A stretch of 8,544 bases of DNA from an uncultured Subdoligranulum sp. (lineage in GTDB: Bacteria > Bacillota_A > Clostridia > Oscillospirales > Ruminococcaceae), in assembly GCF_937890665.1 (NCBI RefSeq), contig NZ_CALADU010000280.1, forward strand, positions 1 through 8,544. Reading direction: 5' to 3'. Numbering within the stretch: position 1 is the first letter of the stretch; every line of letters starts with the position of its first letter. A model generated the notes under the pieces. The model ran no database searches. It was given only the letters and a program-made list of their open reading frames with translations, and was not told the DNA's origin. The position numbers and the translations under genes are program-made. Shown piece after piece: positions 5,084 to 8,544 of the stretch.

Positions 5084-6369
5084 CCCTGCGCTCCTTCCTC
5101 GGTGCGGCCCGGTTCGTTCAGCATCTCCAAAAAGGCGCCCAGACGGGTGGAGGTCTGCCCCTCGCCGCCGTGGCTGCGGTCACAGCCGTCGCCGTCCAAA
5201 ATCAACAGCGGCAGCCCCGCTTCCTCAAACTTCTTTTTGGCCAACTGGGCCGCGCCCAGCGTGTGCTTGCAGCCCCAATGGTCAAACCACACCACGCCGT
5301 CCGCTTTGACCTGCTTGGCATGGCGGATGCCCGCCTCAATGCGGCGGCTGGCGCTGCCATTCAGGGCGTGGTACACCATCCGGTGGGCCATGGCCTCAAA
5401 GGGCTGTTCGGGGTCAAAGTCCGGCTCGGCCACTTCGCTGAGCTCGCACCCTACGATCTGCGCCCCCTCTTGAAAGAGCAGATCCTCCTTCACGGCGTCG
5501 GACCAGAAGGGGATGGTATGCATCCAATAGATCCGCTTGCCTTTGGCGGCAGGGGCCTTGTCGGCGTCCTTCAGCAGTTCGTCCACGTAGGCTTCCACCT
5601 GCTCGGTGCCCAGCAAAATGTTGTTGGTCATGCCGCAGTACAGCGGGGTGACCAGATCGGTGGGGACATACCGGTCGGCCCGCTTTTGCTGGTAGGCACG
5701 GTATTTTTCCAAGGTGCGCTTGCTGCGGCGCAGCCGTACTTTCAGGGACTCCTCGTCGATGGCCTTGTCGGTATGTTCCTGCAAAAAGGCGGCCAGCGCC
5801 CGCAGTTGGGCGGCCACATAATCCACATTATCCTGATTTTGCTGCATCGGTACATCGATGGCAAAGGCCGGTACGTGGTATAGCTGGCTCAAGGTGCGGA
5901 AGGTCACCAGATTGGCGTCGCAGGTCAGGTTGGTGTAGACGATGCACCGGGGCTTGGGCAGCAGCCCCTTCTGGGCCGCCCCCAGAAAGGTCTTGTGGTA
6001 GCTGCACAACGTTTCGGAAATGCCGGTGTTTTCCGCCTGCTGCAAAAAGGCCCGTTCAGCCTGCGACCCCGAAAGATAGCAGGAGAATGCCTCCACGTTG
6101 TAGGGGTTCAGCCCCACCTCTTGCAGCATTTCACAGGGGGTAAAGACGCTGACCATGGCGGATTGCTCCGGGGTTTGCAGCGGCGCCAGCATGGCATCCA
6201 TCATGATGCAGGCCAACTGCCGGTCGGCGGGCTGCAGCCGCTTGTCGGGTTTGAATCGGTTCTTCAGGTTCTGGGCTTCCCAGCCGGTGCGCAGCAATTT
6301 CCGTGCCCGTTCGGGGCGTTGGCTGCTCCAGCTTTCCACGGTGCGCCCAAAAGTTTCTACTACTTGCAT
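5080..6369 (-). CDS. 2-hydroxyacyl-CoA dehydratase family subunit
   Basis: 429 residues, a normal full length for an HgdB/FldB/HadB-type subunit. Family landmarks in order: TPCEMLQEVGLNP (C79), LCSYHKTFLGAA (C122), YTNLTCD (C150), IPFWSDA (286-292), WFDHWGCKHTLGAAQ (C367) and a C-terminal DGDGCDRS...EGQTSTRLGAFLEML, the usual D-x(n)-GQ-TR-AF-E ending. C79, C122 and C367 are the likely [4Fe-4S] ligands. It probably pairs with the dehydratase-like half of the downstream fusion. Family members remove water from (R)-2-hydroxyacyl-CoA through a ketyl radical, but the superfamily also includes double-cubane-cluster reductases of YjiM type, so the reaction is not certain. AGGGA lies about 8 bases before the ATG. 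The leader upstream contains a terminator hairpin, so expression is probably conditional. Cytoplasmic, oxygen-sensitive. Confidence 0.88.
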   Translation of the reverse strand: MQVVETFGRTVESWSSQRPERARKLLRTGWEAQNLKNRFKPDKRLQPADRQLACIMMDAMLAPLQTPEQSAMVSVFTPCEMLQEVGLNPYNVEAFSCYLSGSQAERAFLQQAENTGISETLCSYHKTFLGAAQKGLLPKPRCIVYTNLTCDANLVTFRTLSQLYHVPAFAIDVPMQQNQDNVDYVAAQLRALAAFLQEHTDKAIDEESLKVRLRRSKRTLEKYRAYQQKRADRYVPTDLVTPLYCGMTNNILLGTEQVEAYVDELLKDADKAPAAKGKRIYWMHTIPFWSDAVKEDLLFQEGAQIVGCELSEVAEPDFDPEQPFEAMAHRMVYHALNGSASRRIEAGIRHAKQVKADGVVWFDHWGCKHTLGAAQLAKKKFEEAGLPLLILDGDGCDRSHGGEGQTSTRLGAFLEMLNEPGRTEEGAQG

Positions 6370-6410
6370 ATACGTTCCCTTTCTCTACGCTCGGCGCCGA
6401 TTCCCGCGCC

Positions 6411-6456
6411 AAAAAAACAGAGGGGTCCCCGGCCGAAATTCGACCGGAAGACCCTC
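6411..6456 (-). terminator. Intrinsic terminator in the leader of the dehydratase operon
   Basis: On the minus strand a lower stem GGGTC/GACCC (6454-6450 with 6427-6423, extendable by G-A/T-C across one bulge) and an upper stem CCGGTCG/CGGCCGG (6447-6441 with 6435-6429) flank a small internal loop and close an AATTT loop. T7 follows at 6417-6411. The geometry is that of a rho-independent terminator. Only 41 bases separate the T-tract from the start codon, and they contain no promoter. It can therefore act as an attenuator of the dehydratase operon, or as a leaky terminator for MATE readthrough. Confidence 0.7.
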
Positions 6457-6459
6457 ACC

Positions 6460-6476
6460 CATTGTTGGTTACAATG
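6460..6476. repeat. Inverted repeat in the dehydratase leader
   Basis: CATTGT (6460-6465) and ACAATG (6471-6476) form a perfect 6-bp inverted repeat with a 5-base spacer, directly upstream (minus direction) of the terminator hairpin. It can be a small RNA hairpin next to the attenuator or a DNA-binding site. The spacing does not match Rex or Fnr/Crp consensus sites. No alternative pairing with the terminator stem was evident by eye. Confidence 0.4.
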
Positions 6477-6483
6477 TGTTTAT

Positions 6484-6520
6484 ACGGGATGCGCTCATTT
6501 TATATTACACCCGTTTTTTT
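6484..6520 (+). repeat. Long-loop inverted repeat followed by T7 on the plus strand
   Basis: ACGGG (6484-6488) plus TG pairs with CA plus CCCGT (6508-6514), with one bulged A and a 16-base A/T-rich loop, and runs straight into T7 (6514-6520). On the plus strand this has terminator form although no plus-strand gene is known upstream. On the minus strand it flanks the candidate -10 of the dehydratase promoter. Its role is unclear. Confidence 0.3.
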
Positions 6521-6530
6521 GCAAAATCAA
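6502..6530 (-). promoter_or_regulatory. Weak candidate promoter for the dehydratase operon
   Basis: In an A/T-rich stretch just past the MATE stop codon, the minus strand reads TTGATT (6530-6525) and TAATAT (6507-6502) with 17 bases between them, each matching 4 of 6 consensus positions. A start near 6495 would give a leader of about 125 bases containing the CATTGT repeat and the terminator hairpin. Other -10 choices in the same stretch are possible. Confidence 0.35.
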
Positions 6531-6570
6531 TCCTTTTTTGTACAAATATTGCTTTTTTGTCTTGTGAGTT

Positions 6571-7932
6571 TCATAGCCGATGCTGGGGTGCGCCGCCGCC
6601 GGGGGAGGGCAGCGGGCAGTGGGTCAAGTACCAAGCGAAGAGCACCGAACTGATGGTCCAGGTCAGCGGGTATGCCCAGAAAATGACGGAGATCTGGGGG
6701 ATAAACCGCACCGTGATGGTGATGTAGGTGATGCGCAGCGCACACCAGATGGCCAGCATAATGACCATCGGCACCACAGGGCGTCCCAAGCCCCGCAAAA
6801 TACCGGCGCAGCAGTGGCTGAAGGCCAGCAGGCAGTAAAACAGCGATACGGTCCGGGCCTGCTGTACGCCAAAAGCAATGACATCCGGCTCATGGTTGAA
6901 CGCAGCGATGAGGATCGGCGCCAGAGTGAACATGGCCACACCTACACATTCCGCCAGCAGGGAAGAGGTAAGAATGCCGAACCGCATCCCCTTGCGCACC
7001 CGGTCCAACTTACCGGCGCCGATGTTTTGGCTGACAAAGGTAGCCAGCGCCATGGAAAAGCAGGTCACCGGCAGAAAGGCAAAGCCTTCCACCTTGCTGT
7101 ACGCGCCGCAGCCCGCCATGGCATTGGCGCCGAAAGCGTTGATGTTGGCTTGTACGATGACATTGGCGATGGAGATCACCGAGTTTTGGACGCCGGAGGG
7201 CACGCCCTGTGCTACCACAGCCCGCAGCGTGGCGGGGTGGAACCGGACTTCCCGCCAGCGGACGCCGTAGGCCTCTTTGGACAGGGTCAGCTTGCGGAAA
7301 GCCAGCACGGCGCTGACCGTCTGGGAGAGGATGGTGGCAAGAGCCGCGCCGCCCACCCCCATATGCAGCCCGGCGATGAACCAGAGGTCCAAAATTACGT
7401 TGAGGATGGAAGCGGTGATCAGATACCGCATGGGACTTTGGCTGTCGCCCACCGATTGCAGGATGCTGGCCCCCATATTGTACATGACCACGGACAATGA
7501 GCCCATGAAGTAGACCCGGAAATAGATGATGGAATTGGGCAGTACTTCCTCGGGGGTATCCATCCAGCGCAGGATCTGGGGGGTGAGCAGCACCCCCACC
7601 ACACTCAGGACCACACCGGCGGTCAGGCCCAGCGCCACCGTGGTGTGGACCGCCCGGTGCAGGGCGGTGTCGTCCTTGGCGCCGTAGTGGCGGGCCACCA
7701 ACACCCCGGCGCCCAGGCTGACGCCGTTGACAAAGCCGGTCAAAAGAAAGATCAGGCTGCCCGACGAGCCCACAGCGGCCAGCGCTTCCCCGCCCAGAAA
7801 ATTGCCCACGATCAGCGAGTCCACCGCATTGTAGAGTTGCTGGAACAGGTTGCTGAAAAAGATAGGCACCGCAAACACAAGCATCCCTTTGGCCACGCTG
7901 CCGCTGGTCAGGGAAACATTTTTCTCAAACAC
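6571..7932 (-). CDS. MATE-family multidrug/sodium efflux protein
   Basis: 453 residues from a GTG start, the standard length for a 12-helix MATE transporter. The N-terminus SLTSGSVAKGMLVFAVPIFFSNLFQQLYNAVDSLIVGNFLGGEALAAVG is the hallmark first helix pair of the MepA/DinF-like clostridial group, followed by the family stretch GFVNGVSLGAGVLVARHYGAKD. The protein should export cationic or aromatic compounds in exchange for Na+ or H+; substrate unknown. The open frame continues upstream to an ATG at 8097, but those 55 codons are polar, unlike the family, cross the promoter and overlap the divergent gene. GTG at 7932 with AAGGTG (7943-7948) ten bases upstream is preferred. It is divergent from the ABC ATPase and codirectional with the dehydratase operon 201 bp downstream. 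Confidence 0.9.
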   Translation of the reverse strand: MFEKNVSLTSGSVAKGMLVFAVPIFFSNLFQQLYNAVDSLIVGNFLGGEALAAVGSSGSLIFLLTGFVNGVSLGAGVLVARHYGAKDDTALHRAVHTTVALGLTAGVVLSVVGVLLTPQILRWMDTPEEVLPNSIIYFRVYFMGSLSVVMYNMGASILQSVGDSQSPMRYLITASILNVILDLWFIAGLHMGVGGAALATILSQTVSAVLAFRKLTLSKEAYGVRWREVRFHPATLRAVVAQGVPSGVQNSVISIANVIVQANINAFGANAMAGCGAYSKVEGFAFLPVTCFSMALATFVSQNIGAGKLDRVRKGMRFGILTSSLLAECVGVAMFTLAPILIAAFNHEPDVIAFGVQQARTVSLFYCLLAFSHCCAGILRGLGRPVVPMVIMLAIWCALRITYITITVRFIPQISVIFWAYPLTWTISSVLFAWYLTHCPLPSPGGGAPQHRL

Positions 7933-7942
7933 GTTTTTCCCA

Positions 7943-7948
7943 CACCTT
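7943..7948 (-). promoter_or_regulatory. Ribosome binding site supporting a GTG start for the MATE gene
   Basis: The minus strand reads AAGGTG with 10 bases to GTG at 7932. This start begins the protein with FEKNVSLTSGS, the expected MATE N-terminus. The only ATG nearby (out of frame, a few bases downstream) cannot be used. Confidence 0.6.
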
Positions 7949-7969
7949 CGATTAATTCGTTTTTCTCCT

Positions 7970-7998
7970 ATCCTACGCGCCCCGGGGCGGGGTGTCAA
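7970..7998 (-). promoter_or_regulatory. Promoter of the MATE gene
   Basis: The minus strand has a perfect TTGACA (7998-7993) and TAGGAT (7975-7970, 4 of 6), with exactly 17 bases between. The spacer is almost all G and C and contains a perfect 12-bp palindrome CGCCCCGGGGCG (7978-7989), which may be a regulator site. The start near 7963 leaves a leader of about 30 bases. Confidence 0.65.
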
Positions 7999-8030
7999 GC
8001 GGTGTCGAAGCAAAACGACGGCACAAAGCC

Positions 8031-8059
8031 TTGTGGACCGCCCCAAAAGCTTGTATAAT
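8031..8059 (+). promoter_or_regulatory. Promoter of the ABC ATPase gene
   Basis: A perfect TATAAT (8054-8059) with TTGTGG (8031-8036, only 3 of 6) 17 bases upstream. The weak -35 suggests an activator or modest basal use. The predicted start near 8066 gives a leader of about 30 bases with AGGGAG (8081-8086). Confidence 0.65.
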
Positions 8060-8095
8060 AAAGGATAAAATGCAAAGCACAGGGAGATGGAGTGC

Positions 8096-8544
8096 ATGAA
8101 TATTCAGTTGCAGAACCTGACCAAACGCTTCCCCGCCCGGGGGCGCAAGGCGCAGGGGGAGGTCACAGCGGTGGAAAACCTGACCTTCGAGGTGCCGGAT
8201 GGCCTGTTGGTGGGGCTGCTGGGGCCGTCGGGCTGCGGCAAAAGTACAACGCTGAACATGATCTGCGGGCTGGAGACCCCCACCGAGGGGAAGATCCTTT
8301 TTGGCGGGGAGGATGTGACCAACCTGCCCCCCGAACTGCGGGGCGTGGGCATGGTGTTCCAGAACTACGCGCTCTACCCCCACCTGACGGTGCTGCAAAA
8401 CATCACCTTCCCGCTGGAGAATCTGAAAGGCGCCCAGAAACTGACCAAGGCGGAGATGCGCCGCCGTGCCTTGGAGGCCGCGGCGCTGGTCCAGATCGAG
8501 GAATTGCTGGACCGCAAGCCCAAGGAATTGTCCGGCGGTCAGCA
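8096..8544 (+). CDS. ABC transporter ATPase, MalK/UgpC-like (3' truncated by window)
   Basis: 149 complete codons are visible; the gene runs off the window. Walker A is GPSGCGKST (43-51), the Q-loop is VFQNYALYPHLTV (Q89), and the signature LSGGQ (145-149) ends the visible part; Walker B lies beyond. TTLNMICGLETPTEGKILFGGEDVTNLPPELRGVGMVFQ is typical of the carbohydrate-importer ATPases (MalK/MsmK/UgpC). An extra basic segment PARGRKAQGEV (13-23) lies in the A-loop region before TAVENLTFEV. It energises import of a sugar or sugar-phosphate-like substrate from the cytoplasmic face, working with permeases not in view. The ATG at 8096 has AGGGAG nine bases upstream. One such ATPase can serve several importers, so its partner is not predictable here. 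Confidence 0.88.
   Translation, partial: MNIQLQNLTKRFPARGRKAQGEVTAVENLTFEVPDGLLVGLLGPSGCGKSTTLNMICGLETPTEGKILFGGEDVTNLPPELRGVGMVFQNYALYPHLTVLQNITFPLENLKGAQKLTKAEMRRRALEAAALVQIEELLDRKPKELSGGQ

Noticed and set aside
3425..5883. Several long plus-strand open frames opposite the dehydratase operon
   Set aside because: They are G/C-rich mirror frames of two genes with clear family motifs. They lack ribosome sites and domain features and are rich in Gly, His, Ala and Val.
6385..6462. 25-codon leader peptide (with Leu-Phe-Phe-Trp) in the dehydratase leader, suggesting aromatic-amino-acid attenuation
   Set aside because: There is no ribosome site before its ATG. The Phe codons come from the terminator T-tract itself, after the hairpin, not before it as attenuation by ribosome stalling requires.
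6411..6462. T-box leader
   Set aside because: GGGTGAGGG before the terminator superficially resembles part of a T-box, but the GGTGG-ACCGCG core and room for Stem I are missing.
6460..6476. Rex or Fnr/Crp operator upstream of the dehydratase genes
   Set aside because: The half-sites CATTGT/ACAATG have a 5-base spacer and 17-bp total length, which fits neither the 18-bp Rex TTGTTAA-N4-TTAACAA nor TTGAT-N4-ATCAA.
7933..8097. Upstream extension of the MATE protein to an ATG at 8097
   Set aside because: The 55 extra residues are basic and unlike MATE N-termini. They cover the TTGACA/TAGGAT promoter and overlap the divergent ABC gene start. The GTG at 7932 has a ribosome site.

Overview
The window looks like a chromosomal segment of an anaerobic Bacillota, most likely a Clostridia/Oscillospirales-type gut bacterium. 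This is inferred from strong AGGAGG-type ribosome sites, sigma-A-like promoters, a fairly GC-rich composition and an oxygen-sensitive 2-hydroxyacyl-CoA-dehydratase-type enzyme pair. No rRNA, tRNA, CRISPR array, transposase or phage gene is visible. The sequence alone does not fix the species.

Layout, left to right. (1) The last 21 codons of an unidentified plus-strand gene end at 66, followed by a structured spacer and a strong bidirectional terminator (168-216). (2) A minus-strand unit holds a TetR-family regulator (1682-2305) and, downstream, a CPA2-type cation/proton antiporter (227-1534). The TetR promoter is near consensus and overlaps two related 16-bp palindromes, probable autoregulatory operators. 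(3) A plus-strand unit read divergently from TetR encodes an 80-residue two-helix membrane protein (2496-2738), overlapped by 4 bases with a maltose/galactoside-type O-acetyltransferase (2735-3349). It ends at a near-perfect bidirectional hairpin (3361-3397). (4) A minus-strand operon encodes a 2-hydroxyacyl-CoA dehydratase-family subunit (5080-6369) and, with an ATGA overlap, a fusion of a second dehydratase-like domain with the ATP-driven activator (3422-5083). A leader with an intrinsic-terminator hairpin precedes it and no promoter is visible between hairpin and gene, so attenuation or readthrough control is likely. (5) A MATE-family efflux protein (6571-7932, minus, GTG start) diverges from a carbohydrate-type ABC transporter ATPase (8096 to the window end), and both have recognisable promoters.

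How the genes work together. TetR plus antiporter forms a self-regulated ion-homeostasis or stress module. The dehydratase pair forms a self-contained radical-dehydratase-type machine: two [4Fe-4S]-type catalytic domains with the electron-injecting ATPase joined to one of them. Its substrate is unknown, because no CoA-transferase, dehydrogenase or electron-transfer gene lies in the window. The dehydratase pair and its leader are the most interesting part of the window.
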